Origin: Stomorhina lunata
Lineage: Eukaryota > Arthropoda > Insecta > Diptera > Rhiniidae
Direction: 5' to 3'
NCBI GenBank assembly: GCA_933228675.1
Contig: OW121741.1
Coordinates: forward strand, 132,011,290-132,075,289
Length of the DNA stretch: 64,000 nucleotides
In this document: positions 1 through 11,904 of the stretch, one piece after another
How positions within the stretch are numbered: position 1 is the stretch's first letter
Layout of the letters: each line of letters opens with the position of its first letter
The notes under the pieces: model-generated
The model's input: the letters and a program-made list of their open reading frames with translations, nothing else
The model's database searches: none
Told to the model about the DNA's origin: nothing
Position numbers and translations under genes: made by a program

Positions 1-520
1 GAAAAATTATCGTTATAAGATTTAAAAAAATAATGTTTCGTTATAAAATTTTTTTAGAAAAATTTTCGTTATAAAATTTTTACAGAAAAATTTTCGTTGC
101 AAAATTTTTATAGAAAAATTTTCGTTGCAAAATTTTTCTAGAAAAATGTTCGTTGCAAAATTTTTATAGAAAAATTTTCGTTGCAAAATTTTTATAGAAA
201 AGTTTTCGTTGCAAAATTTTTATAGAAAAATTTTCGTTGCAAAATTTTTATAGAAAAATTTTCGTTGCAAAATTTTTATAGAAAAATTTTCGTTGCAAAA
301 TTTTTATAGAAAAATTTTCGTTGCAAAATTTTTATAGAAAAATTTTCGTTGCAAAATTTTTATAGAAAAATTTTCGTTGCAAAATTTTTATAGAAAAATT
401 TTCGTTGCAAAATTTTTATAGAAAAATTTTCGTTGCAAAATTTTTATAGAAAAATTTTCGTTGCAAAATTTTTATAGAAAAATTTTCGTTGCAAAATTTT
501 TATAGAAAAATTTTTATTAT
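1..520 (+). repeat. 28-bp AT-rich minisatellite, homogeneous array
   Basis: Tandem 28 bp units read TTTTTATAGAAAAATTTTCG followed by TTGCAAAA. Units from about 100 to 500 are nearly identical. The first ~100 bp and last ~20 bp carry TTATAAAA variants. The array begins before the window. No coding potential is apparent. Confidence 0.95.
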
Positions 521-960
521 AATTAATTATGAAACAAAAATATCGTTATAAAATTTTAAAACAAAATTTTTCCTTATAAAATTTTGAAAGAAAATTTTCG
601 TTTAAAATTTTTAAAAGATAAAATTTCGTTAAAAAATTACAAAATTTTTATAAAAAAATTGTTGGTACAAAATTTGTATAGAAATGTTTAAGAAAAATGT
701 TGGTATAGAAAAATTTTTGTTATAAAATTTTTCATTATAAAATTTTGATAACAAAAATTTTCGGTACAAAATTTTTAGAGAAAAATTTTCGTTACCCAAT
801 TTTTTGCCAAAAAAAAATGTTCATTATAAAATTTTTAAAAAAATATTTTTATTATAAATTTTTTGTAGAAAAATTTTCGTTGCCAAATTTTTATAAAGAA
901 TTTTTCGTTACAAAAATTTTATTGCAAAACTTTTATAGTATTTTTTTTTTTTAGAAAAAA
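521..960 (+). repeat. Degenerate flank of the 28-bp satellite
   Basis: Diverged units of the same satellite, with indels and TTGGTATAAAA or TCGTTATAAAA linkers, run to a poly-T stretch near 940. The 69-codon open frame at 745-954 is a by-product of the repeat and has no protein character. Confidence 0.85.
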
Positions 961-1330
961 ATTATGTTGATTTTGAAACTTTTGTGGGATGAACATTTTA
1001 TTTCTTATTAATTTTTCTTCATAACTCTATAACCTCTTAATTTTATTTCCCACATGTACTTTGGAACAATTAAATTTAACAATATACTACCTAATATTTA
1101 ATAATAAATTTCTTCTTTTTGTCAATGACAACAACTGACTAATTGATACAAAACACAAAAAATATCATTATTACCTGTCCAATCTAAGATTAGACTTGTC
1201 TTCACAAATAAATAAATTCAATTTTGTTAACTTTATAATGTGTCATAAAATACCCAAAAAATTATTGGGTAAACACGAGTTATAATTATATGAAGTACAT
1301 TAGGGTCACACGGGTGACAAAAAGTAGGTA
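961..1330. other. Unique AT-rich spacer
   Basis: Non-repetitive AT-rich sequence. I see no open frame, RNA gene or element end in it. Confidence 0.6.
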
Positions 1331-2890
1331 ATGAAACAAAATTAAATCTTCTAAAAAAAACTTTTTCAAAGAAAATTTTTCTGAAAAGAGCTCTTTCAAA
1401 GCATAGATCTTCTCAAAAAGCTTTTGCAGATAAAAGCTCTTCTTAACAAATCTTTATATCAAAAGCACGTTTTGAACGAGTTCGTGGAAACTGTATTTTA
1501 TGAAAGGATTGTACACAAAAAAGCTTTAAGATGACTATACTTTCTTATAAAAAGCTTATATTTTACACAAGTGCCACCCTAATATACTCACATAAAGACA
1601 AAAGTGTGTAATTATTATTTATATACAAGTGTGGTACCTTCATAATCATGGATAGCGTTAATGTGAGTAGAAGCTATCTTTTCCATCAAGACAAGATATT
1701 TTTTATCATCAATCGAATTTTATTTTATTATTTTATTCTCAGTTCTTTTTGGAACATTTACAGTGGAGCTATAAAGTGTTTTAAAAATACGAATCAATAT
1801 TTCTTCAATTGATAAGCCAATAATTTAAGGTGTCATAAATTAATTCAAGAAAATAAAATTGAGAGCAAATAACTAATAGATAAGTTTTAGAAAATCATGT
1901 TAACATACATAATTATTTTAATGGAATGTTAAGTTTAGAAGAGATAATTTTGAAAATATATTTCATTATTGGCATTAGAGAGTTTTAAACTTTAAACAGG
2001 CGACTAAGAGGATTAGCAAGAAATTTGAAAAAAAATATTCAAAATCTAAAGCTTCTTTATTGAAAATTTATTATCATTAAGTTTTGTCCTACAAAAGACC
2101 TATTATCTTTCAATTTAAGTCTTTTAGTAAAAAGCTTTTAACTTGAAAATCTCTTTTTTAAAGAGCTTTTACAAGAAGAATGTCTTTTGTAAAGAGCTTT
2201 TTCAAAAAAAATCTTTTGTGAAAAACGTTTACATAAAAGCTCTTTTGTAATGAGCTTTTTCAAAAATAAACACTTTTGTAAAAATATTTTTTATATAAAG
2301 CTCTTTCTTAAGGAGCCTTTGCAAACAAATACATTTTAAACAGTTCTTCCAAAAGCTCTTTTACAAAGAGCTTTAAAATCATTTCTATAAGCTCCACAAT
2401 CGTAATGTTAGCCGTTTGGATTATCAGTTTCATTTGACAAAAAATCATAAACAAATTGTTTTTAAAGGGTTTTTAGATTTTTATCATATCTTTACGTTAA
2501 AACCTCGACAACTTGAACAAATGCCCAAACGACACTTTTATGACTAAACGGGAACATTTGAGGTATTTATGGGTGTTTTGGAATTCTATTTTTTTGGAAG
2601 ATAATAAATAACAGACTAATTTTATCATTTTCTAAAGCTTATTTGGGCAGTTTAATTGATAAATGTAATAAATTTTTTGGAAACAAATGACCATGTCTTT
2701 ACTAAAAATCAAAAATTGAAGAGAAATTTAAAAAAAAAAAAACAAAAAAAATTTTAAATTTTTTGTTGTTTAGAACAGATTTTTTATGAAGAGCTTTCGC
2801 ATTGAACATATTTTTGTAAAAAGCTTTTATATACGTTTCTTTACAAGAAGTTTTCTGTGAAAACATTTTTTATAGAGAGCTTTTGCAAAA
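1331..2890. repeat. Scattered AAAGCTCTTT / AAAGAGCTTTT repeats
   Basis: Degenerate copies of a motif alternating AAAAGCTCTTTT and AAAGAGCTTTT occur at about 1340-1560, 2040-2400 and 2780-2885. Unique AT-rich DNA lies between (1560-2040, 2400-2780). The motif is self-complementary around AGAGCTTT. It is the decayed form of the regular 30 bp array at 5.64-5.95 kb, and the intervening 28 bp satellite at 2.9-5.63 kb sits between the two blocks. Confidence 0.7.
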
Positions 2891-2899
2891 AAAAAAAAT

Positions 2900-5630
2900 C
2901 ATTAAAAAATTTTTATAGAAAAAGTTTCGTTATAAAATGTTAATACAAATTTTTTTTAATAAAAATTTGTATTAAAATTTTTATAGAAAAAATTTCGTTA
3001 TAAAATGTTTATAGACAAATTTTCGTCATAAAATTTTTAAAGAAAAATTTTCGTTATAAAATTTCTATAGAAAAATTTTCGTTATAAAATTTTTATAGAA
3101 AAATTTTCGTTATAAAATTTTTATAGAAAAGTTTTCGTTATACAATTTTTATAGAAAAATTTTCATTATAAAATTTTTATAAAATATATATATATACAAT
3201 TTTTATAGAAAAATTTTCATTATAAAATTTTTATAGAAAAATTTTCGTTATAAAATTTTTATAGAAAAATTTTCGTTATAACATTTTTATAGAAAAATTT
3301 TCGTTATAAAATTTTTATAGAAAAAATTTAGTTATAAAATTTAAAAAAAAAAGTTTCCTTATAAAATTTTTGTAGAAAAATTTTCATTATAAAATTTTTG
3401 TAGAAAAATTTTCATTATAAAATTTTTAAAGAAAAATTTTTTAGAAAAATTTTACTAATAAAATTTTCGTTATAAAATTTTCTTAGAAAAATTTTCATTA
3501 TAAAATTCTTAAAGAAAATTTTTCATTATAAAATGTTTATAGAAAAATTTTCGTTACTAAATTTTTATAGAAAAATTTTCGTTTTAAAATTGTTATAGAA
3601 AAATTTTCGTTATTAAATTTTTATAGAACAATTTTTGTTATTAAATTTTTATAGAAAAATTTTTTTTACAGAATTTTTATAGAAAATTTTAAAACAAAAT
3701 TTTTATAGAAATATTTTCAGAATACAATTTTTATAGAAAAATTTGTAGTTAGAAATGTTTATTGCAAAATTTTTGTCATAAAATTTTTTTAGAAAAATTT
3801 TCATTATAAAATTTTTAAAGAAACATGTTCGTTATAAAATTTTTATAGAAGAGCTTTCGTTATTAAATTTTCATAGCAAAATTTTCATTCGTTTTAAAAT
3901 TTTTTTAGAAAAATTGTTATCGAAAAGTTTTCGTTATAAAATTTTTTGTAGAAAATTTTTTGTTAAAAAATTTTTATAGAAAAATTTTCGTTATTTAATT
4001 TTTACAGAAAAATTGTCGATATGAAATTTTTAAAAAATTTATTAAATTTTTATAGAAACATTTTCGTTATAAAATTCTTGCAGAAAATTAAAAAAAAAAA
4101 ATTTGACATGTAAAAATTGTCGTTATAAAATTTTTATAGAAAAGTTTTCGTTATAAAATTTTTAGAGAAAAATTTTCGTTATACAATTTTTAGAGAAAAT
4201 TTTTCGTTATAAATTTTTAGAGGAAAATTTTCGTTATAAAATTTTTAGAGGAAAATTTTCGTTACAAGATTTTTTTAGAAAAATTTTCGTTTAGAATTTT
4301 TGGAGAAAACTTTTCGTTATAAAATTTTTAGAGAAAACTTTTCGTTATAAAATTTTTAGAGAAAAATTTTCGTTATTAAATTTTTAGAGAAAAATTTTCG
4401 TTATAAAATTTTTAAAGAAAAATTTTCGTTATAAAATTTTAATAGAAAAATGTTTGTTCGAAAATTTTTATAGAAAAAATTATCGTTCTATCGTTTATAG
4501 AAAAATTTGAGTTATACAATTTTTTATATAAAAATTTTTTAAGAAACATTTTCGTTATAAAAGTTTTATAGAAAAGTTTTCGTTATTAAATTTTCATAGA
4601 AAAATTTTCATTCGTTTTAAAATTTTTTTAGAAAAATTGTTATCGAAAAGTTTCGTTATAAAATTTTTTATAGAAAATTTTTTGTTAAAAAATTTTTATA
4701 GAAAAATTTTCGTTATTTAATTTCTACAGAAAAATTGTCGATATGAATTTTTTAAAAAATTTATTAAATTTTTATAGAAACATTTTCGTTATAAAATTCT
4801 TGCAGAAAATTTTTAAATAAAAATTTTGACATGTAAATTTTTGTAGAAAAATTGTCGTTATAAAATTTTTATAGAAAAATTTTCGTTATAAAATTTTTAG
4901 AGAAAAATTTTCTTTATAAAATTTTTAGAGAAAATTTTTCGTTATAAAATTTTTAGAGGAAAATTTTCGTTATAAAATTTTTATAGAAAAATTTTCGTTA
5001 TAAAATTTTTAGAGAAAAATTTTCGTTATTAAATTTTTAGAGAAAATTTTTCGTTATAAAATTTTTAGAGGAAAATTTTCGTTATAAAATTTTTAGAGGA
5101 AAATTTTCGTTACAAAATTTTTTTTAGAAAAATTTTCGTTTAGAATTTTTAGAGAAAACTTTTCGTTATAAAATTTTTAGAGAAAAATTTTCGTTATAAA
5201 ATTTTTAGAGGAAAATTTTCGTTATAAAATTTTTAGAGGAAAATTTTCGTTACAAAATTTTTTTAGAAAAATTTTCGTTTAGAATTTTTAGAGAAAACTT
5301 TCCGTTATAAAATTTTTAGAGAAAAATTTTCGTTATTAAATTTTTAGAGAAAAATTTTTAGAGGAAAATTTTCGTTACAAAATTTTTTTAGAAAAATTTT
5401 CGTTATAAAATATTTTTAGAAAAATTTTCATTATAAAATTTTAATAGAAAAATGTTTGTTCGAAAATTGTTATAGAAAAAATTATCGTTCTATCGTTTAT
5501 AGAAAAATTTGAGTTATACAATTTTTTATAGAAATGTTTCGTTATAAAATTTGTATAGGAAAATGTTCCTTATAAAATTTTTATACATAAAATTTTGTTA
5601 TAAAATTTTTATAAAAAAAAATTCGTTATA
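2900..5630 (+). repeat. 28-bp AT-rich minisatellite, 2.7 kb array
   Basis: The consensus unit contains TTTTTATAGAAAAATTTTCG plus TTATAAAA (28 bp). Homogeneous stretches (3050-3330, 4900-5000) alternate with diverged ones. A TTTTTAGAGAAAAATTTTCG subtype dominates 4150-4440 and 4890-5390. A segment of about 700 bp near 3840-4500 reappears at about 4560-5480, including the same irregular landmarks (TCGATATGAA, GACATGTAAA, TTATCGTTCTATCG), so part of the array has been duplicated as a block. Confidence 0.95.
2940..2975. repeat. Perfect 15-bp hairpin inside the satellite
   Basis: TTAATACAAATTTTT (2940-2954) is exactly complementary to AAAAATTTGTATTAA (2961-2975) across a 6 nt loop. The neighbouring monomers lack this arrangement. 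Confidence 0.85.
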
Positions 5631-5634
5631 AAAA

Positions 5635-5945
5635 AAGTTCTTTTATAAAGAAAAGCTCTTTGATGAAGAGCTTTTCTGAAGAGGAGCTGTTTTATAAAGA
5701 GCTTTTATTATAAAAGCTCTTTTGTAAAGAGCTTTTATTATAAAAGCTCTTTTGTAAAGAGCTTTTATTATAAAAGCTCTTTTGTAAAGAGCTTTTACAT
5801 AAAAAAAAGTCTTTTTGTAAAGAACTTTTACTTAGAAACTATCTTTTATAATGAGCTTTTACATAGAAAATAAGATATTTTCTATCTAAAAGCTTATTAT
5901 TGAGAGCATTTATACAAAAAAAACTCTTGTATAAAATCTTGGATC
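5635..5945. repeat. 30-bp palindromic AGAGCTTTT array
   Basis: Three to four near-identical 30 bp units of the form TATAAAAGCTCTTTTGTAAA plus GAGCTTTTAT lie at about 5690-5800, flanked by diverged units. Each unit is almost its own reverse complement, so single strands could fold back. Confidence 0.85.
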
Positions 5946-7040
5946 TATTTTGAATCATTATGTTTGGTCTGTCAAGAACATTGACTAATTGTTCTAAGGT
6001 TTGACATGAGTATCTAAATTTATGTATGTTTAATTTTCAAACTATTTTTTTTTCTTCTTCTGATAACAAACTATAGCACGTTTCCACACCACATTTCCTC
6101 ACCAATAATTGTTTCCTTTGGTGTTTTATATTCTAAAATAAATCTTTTTTTCTTAGTCTTTTGTTCAGTTTCTTTTTTATCATTAGCTGTAGCATTTGCT
6201 AGAGTTACACGAAAGAAGTTGTTATGGTTTTTTTTTTCCATTATTTCAAAGTTAATTTTAAACTAAAACCATTAACAATGATTTCTTATCACAAACCCCA
6301 ATACAACTCGCCAATTCTATAGAGATTGTAGAAACATCGGAAAGCAACAGCATCAACTCTACTCGTATATGAATTTCTTTGGAATTTCAAATTAGAAATT
6401 TTGTGGCGAGTAAAAACGGACTTTATAAATATTTGCGTAAATACTTTTAACTATTGAAAAGATTATTTTTTTTTTGTATTTGTATAAATATTTTTAAATT
6501 CAATGTCACCACAAGCTCAGAGTTATCGCTAGAAGTTTTCTGAGTTGATCAGGCAGAGAAGTTAGATTCCTTTTGAAAATCATTTATTTTACATTTTTTA
6601 GTATTTTATCATTGAAGTCTTTTTGTCTTAAGTATAAAAAATGTTTCCAGCTTTATTTCAGTGATAAAACCACAAAACCTAGAACTAATTGTAATTCCTT
6701 ATCAAAATTCTTAATAATTTTGTGCTTACAATTGCGCTCAAACTATTATCAAATCAACGTAAGGTTTCATTAAATCAATGAAATTAGTTTGACGTAATTG
6801 TACATTAACTTAACTATCAGTCCTTTCTTTCTGTCTTAAGTAATTTTATTAAACAAGAATAAAATCTTATTCCTCAAAAAGTTACGCCATCTATTGCTTC
6901 ATTTTAGATTTTTTGTTCTACATCCAATTTTATTTCATTTGCATCGACAGCGTGTTAATGTTGCAGTTGCTTATCTCCAAGAGAATTGCTGTGGGAATTA
7001 ATAGTTTCGATAGAAATTAATAACAACAAAAATAGATGTT
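5946..7040. other. Unique AT-rich DNA without a supported gene
   Basis: A low-repeat stretch. ACTTTATAAATATTTGCG near 6420 resembles a TATA box. The following 66-codon open frame (6573-6773) begins at TTG, has no ATG and resembles no family I know, so no gene is called. A short, possibly intron-containing gene cannot be excluded. Confidence 0.45.
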
Positions 7041-7110
7041 GTCGTGACAGAGGCTCGAACCTAGAAACATTTTGTAAAGTTGATACTCACTAGAGCATTT
7101 TACCAGCTAT
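7041..7110 (-). pseudogene. tRNA-like relic (tRNA-derived repeat)
   Basis: On the minus strand a B-box-like TAGGTTCGAGCCTCTG follows a weak A-box-like TAGCTGGTAAAATGCTCTAG at tRNA-like spacing. The T-loop TTCGAGC is canonical, but no acceptor or anticodon stem pairs well. It is best read as a decayed tRNA or the head of a tRNA-derived SINE. Confidence 0.4.
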
Positions 7111-7117
7111 TTATGTA

Positions 7118-7855
7118 TTTATACCCTTCACCTCCATAGGTGGAAAGGTATTATAAGTTTGTGCTGATTTATGTAACTCATAGAAATATTTGTCTTAGAC
7201 CCAACTTTTAGTATACCAATAGGTTTAGAATCACTTTCTGAGTCGATTTAGCGATGTCCGTCCGTCCGTCCGTCCGTCTGGCTGGCTGGACCTCCATGTA
7301 AACCTTGTAATCAAACTACAGGTCGCAATTCTAAAGACAATTTAATGAAATTTGGCACAGATCATTTTTTTGATAATTGGACCATGGCTATTGAAATTCG
7401 TCAAAATCGGTTCATTAATTATGGTACCTCCCATAGGTCCCACTTCCCGAAATTGATATATTGGCCAAAAAAATCAATATTTTTTCATGAAATTTTAAAC
7501 AAATACTGCTTATGTAAACTTAAATTAATGTGCCGAATTTCTGAAATTACTGAAATCGGTCCACATTTGACCATAGCTCCCATACAAACTCTTTTCTCAA
7601 AGCGCGCTAATTGAGACAAAATTCACTAAAACGCTCCTAAATCCGAAGACAATGAGAATTTTAAGTTTATTTTTTGCATACATAATTTTTGTAATAACTG
7701 TAATCAATTTACCAGATTCCGGGATAAATGACCCTAATTTGACCCAAGCAAATATTTGTCTTTATACACGAAAAGAACACCTTTGACATAACTGGTGAAG
7801 GGTATCGTATGGTCGGGCTTGACCGACTATAGTACTTTCTTGCTTGTTTTTTTGT
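7118..7855 (+). mobile_element. mini-me-like dispersed element, copy 1 (fullest)
   Basis: It begins with TATACCCTTCACCTCCATAG, then GGTATTATAAGTTTGTGCTG, then a conserved GATTTAGCGATGTCC running into (GTCC)n/(GGCT)n at about 7255-7290. A long body follows with blocks such as TAATGAAATTTGGCACAGATC and ATTGAAATTCGTCAAAATCG. It ends with GAAGGGTATCGTATGGTCGG and GACCGACTATAGTACTTTC. A TATACCC start with an internal proto-microsatellite matches the known dipteran mini-me type; assignment to it is inference. The open frames across it (7345-7614 +, 7709-7918 -) have no protein character. Copies 2-5 lie at 21.5, 22.8, 32.9 and 61.7 kb. Confidence 0.75.
7258..7290 (+). repeat. GTCC/GGCT tetranucleotide tract
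   Basis: About five GTCC-type tetramers then CTGGCTGGCTGG, starting directly after the conserved GATTTAGCGATGTCC. The same tract type recurs at the same element position in the other copies. Confidence 0.85.
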
Positions 7856-9040
7856 CAAAAGGTTCTGCGTTGTGGAAGGTAGCCTTAGGGATCTTTTAAG
7901 AAAAGTTAAATTAGGCATAGGCAGGTTAATTCTCCTAGATTTTTAAATTTGATCTATATAAAAAATGTCTAAATTTGAAAAAATATAAAAATTGTATCTA
8001 ATATTTGTCTCTATTTTACAGGTAAGTCCAAATTGATAAAATCGGATTCGCATATTTTTTATAAGGCCAGATTAACTCTTTTACTTTTGATAATTTTTAT
8101 TTTTTTTTAAACATCTTTTCCTATCCCCTCGTTTCCCATTATATAAGAAATGAGTCTTTAATTCATTATATAATTCGCATAATTTTTTTAAATAATTATA
8201 TAAACCATATGCCTCTACTTATAAATAAATCATGACAACTTTTCATTATAAATCTTTAAATAGTTACTATTTTTATATTTCAATTGTGGTTAAGTGTAAT
8301 ATTGCGGTTATTGGTTTACAAATTGAGTTAAGTCCAGATGTACAGTCTGTTATAAAAATATTTTATTTCTATTTATAAATTGAAATCTAGGAAATTTTGA
8401 TGATGAAAAGGTAACTAAACATGTGCTTTTAAGGCACGTGGTAGACAATGACGAAGTTTTTTCATAAATAAAAGTTCTATTTTTGTTCAAGCGATGGCCA
8501 AAGTCATTTACTTTGAAGGTTTTAAAACCATTATAATTCGTGTTTATTCTATTTTAAAACCTAAAGATATATGTAAGTAATTTGTGTAGAATTTTTAATA
8601 TTTTATTTATTATTATATTATTTGTTAGAAAAACTTCCCCAAAGAAATACTTGTGTGGCTTGCAATTATAGCAAAAAAAAAAAGCTAAGAAAATTTATAT
8701 AACGAAGTGACTACAAAAACGGCTTTTTATCATTTCTGAGACATCTCAGAGTGCCTACATATTTTGTGGCCGGATTTGTCATCTTGCCACTATTAAAAAA
8801 AGTCTTCCAAGGGGTATTCAATTCCATGCCTAGAAAAAAAAAGGAATTGAAGAACACAGAAAAGTTGTCCTAGAATATGACCGATTTTGAACGTAAGTTA
8901 ACCACCTTCTCCAAAAATTAAGCAGAAGTAACTACTAAATTTTTAATAAAATTACTTTCTTTTGCCTCTGATCAACTTCTACTAATGAAATTATGCGACT
9001 AAATACCGAAGATTTCAAAATATTTTTGATTTATTTAAGA
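7856..9040. other. Unique AT-rich DNA
   Basis: No tandem structure, open frame of note, RNA gene or element end was found. A few short GC-richer islands (8640-8900) have no recognisable identity. Confidence 0.55.
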
Positions 9041-9545
9041 GATACGTGCCCAAACAACGGACCTTTATTTTCGATCTCATTTGCATGGGAAAAACTGGGA
9101 TAATTTTTGTAGTTTAGCGAATTTTCAACAAATAAACTTTCATTTTAAGAAGAAGAAATAAATATCTTTCATTGGCTTATAAAAATCAGAAATTCATGTT
9201 AAAGTTCTGAAGTTATTGAAATTTTCCTTCGAAAATGCGTGTTCATGACGATATGCCTTAGGATATGCAACAAAATTTACTTTTAAATAAGAAACTGCAA
9301 AGTAAGACATGACTTACAATTTTAAAGCTTTATAGGTACTGATAAAGAATAAATAAATAGCTTTTCTTGAGCTCATTTAAATCAAAAATTCATGATAAAA
9401 TTTTGAAGTCATTGCATATTTTCTTATGAAAATTCGTGTTCATGGCGATACGCCTTAAGATATACAAAATTTACTTTAGAATTAAGAAACTGCAAAGTAA
9501 GACATGACTTACAATTTTAAGGGTTTCTAGGTACTAAATAGTTAA
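9041..9545 (+). repeat. Two ~195-bp tandem copies of an element-derived unit
   Basis: A block with GTTCATGACGATATGCCTTA, GGATATGCAACAAAATTTAC and AACTGCAAAGTAAGACATGA at about 9240-9335 repeats at about 9435-9530. On the minus strand the same blocks are recognisable in the 48755-49758 TIR element (GCATATCCTTAGGCGTG near 49440), so this unit comes from that element's interior. Confidence 0.75.
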
Positions 9546-11900
9546 GTTTTGTTAAAATATATTCGAATTTACTTTTAGTTTTCTTTATATGAGATAATTT
9601 TAAATATCGTTTTCAAATGTCATATTTTAAATTCTTTAAAAATTTGTTCAACAAATCTTACAAATTAGTTAGTTTTTCATGTTGTGTTAAAACAGACAAA
9701 TAAAAGAATAAACTCACAAAATTTGAGTTGGATACCTTTAACCGTTTCGTAGTAATTGGGTTTTGAAAGCGAACAATTTCGGGAAACTGTAAATTTTTGG
9801 TCATAATTTGAATATATGTATATCTTACTCGTGTTTAATTTTAATAAAACTAATAATGAATATTACTACTCGGTATAAGGAAAATTTCTGTTTTTCTTTG
9901 ATATTAAAAAATCTTAACCCTTACATCCCCGGGGTCAAGGGTTAATATTTGGATCTTTTTAATTTTTTAAAGCAAAATTCCGGATTATTAGTACTTTTTT
10001 TTAGGAAATTTGTTTAAAAATACAGAAAAGTAATTGTTTTTACCAAGTTTACATTATTTAAAAAAAAAACTATATTTTAACCCTAAAAAGACATAGGGAC
10101 TAAAATGACCCAAAATTTTGTTTTACCTCTAAAAATTTTTAAGTATTCAAATTTTGATTTCTTTGCAAGTTTTCATAGCAAAATTCCGAAATATTAGAAG
10201 TATGTTAGGAAAAATTAACCCTTTCATCTCAGGGGTCGAGAGATAAAATTTGGATTTTTTTTTTATTTTTCATAACAAAATTTCAGGCTTTTATTAGTTT
10301 ATTAGGAAACATTGATAAAATGTAAAAAATTAATCGTTTTTACCAAGATCAAATATACTAAATGACCCAAAATTAATAGTAGTCTTTCAAAATATTTTCA
10401 AGGGTTGAAATTTGAATTTTTTCATTAAAAAAGTCTGGGATTTTTTCATATTTTTCATTAAAAAAGTCCGGGATATTAAAAGTTTATTAGAAAATCTTGT
10501 TAAAAATGCAGAAAAATAATTGCTTTTAACATGATCATATTTTTATATTAAAAAAATATATTTTAACCCTTACAAGACATTTGGACAAAAAGGACCCAAC
10601 AATTTTTCAAAGGTTAAAATTTGGATTTTTTTTAATTTTCATAGAAAAATTAAGGAATATTATTAGTCTTTTAGGAAATTTAGTTAAAAATCCAAAAAAG
10701 TAATCAAGATCAAGTTTTTATTAATTTTTTTTTTTACTTCCAAAATTTTTTAGGGTTAAAAATTGTTATTAGTTTTCATAGCAAAATTCCGAAATATTAA
10801 GAGTTTTTAAGGATATTATAATAATTATAATAAAAATGCGGAAAAATAATTGTTTTTAAGTAAGTTATTAGAAAATATATTTTAACCCTTACGGGATTTG
10901 GACAAAAAAGTCCCATATTTATTTATTTGCAAATTTTTTTAAGGGTTAAAATTTAGATTTTTTTAACGCATTTTGATTAAAATTGAATACTTTCTTATTA
11001 AAACTCTTTACACTTTGATTCATTTTTATGTAAATAGGTTTTGTTAAAATATAATCGTTATTTTTATATTAAAAAATTTTACATTTTTCTCAGGTCATTT
11101 TCGAAACTCATTTTTTAGTTTTTTGAAAATTTTGTTTCACAAATATTACAAATTAAAAACTTTTGTATCGCTATGTCAAAACAGACAAATTAGAGAATAA
11201 ATTCCAAAAAAGTTGAGTAGGATATCTTTAACCGTTTTGTAGTACCTGCGATTTGAAAACGAGCAATTTCGAGATAATTTGTTTTTTTTTTTTGGATTTA
11301 TTTCTTTTTCATAGAAAAATTCCGGAATACGAGAAGTTTATTAGGGGATTCTGATAAAAATGCAGAAAATAAATTACTTTTGCCAGGATTTCGTTTTGTT
11401 TTATTAAAAAAAAAGTATATTTTAACCCTTAAGAGTCATGTGGGCTAAAAGACCCACAATTTTTTTATTTCAAAAATGTTTTTGTTTTAATTTTGAAAAT
11501 TTTTATTAAAAATTAGCAACAAAATTTCATTGAAATCTCTAATTAATACAAAAATCACTGAAATTAATCCTTTTCGCTTTTTAATAGGAAAAATATTGCA
11601 GAAAAATTGTAATATTTTGTAATTGCAGAAAAGTGATATAAATGTTCATTGGATCATAAATTTTATCTTAAAATATTTCTTGGCATAGTTTTATAATTCA
11701 CACTCACTTTTACTCAATTTTTTTTAAAATATAACCGAATTTACTTAGTTTTTTTTTTTTCATATTACGAAAAGTTTTTCTTAGGTCGGTTTCAAAACTC
11801 ATTTTTTAGTTTTTTGAAAATTTTGTTTAGCAAATATTAAAAATTAAGAATTTTTTAATCGTATTGTTAAAACAGACAAATGGAAGAATAAAACTCAAAA
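9546..11900 (+). repeat. Long degenerate array of element-derived units
   Basis: Recurring landmarks are AAACAGACAAAT...AATAAA, TTTCGTAGT..CTGCGATTTG, TTAACCCTTA, GACATRGGGACTAAAATGAC, and GAAATATTAGAAGT...TTAGGAAA...ATGCAGAAAAGTAATTG. They appear at irregular spacings of roughly 150-350 bp with heavy divergence. All are also found, in inverse orientation, inside the 48755-49758 element. No open frame of interest. Confidence 0.7.
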
Positions 11901-11904
11901 AATT

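Noticed and set aside
6573..6773. 66-codon frame after a TATA-like sequence
   Set aside because: It starts at TTG with no upstream ATG in frame, no domain, and base composition typical of the surrounding unique DNA.
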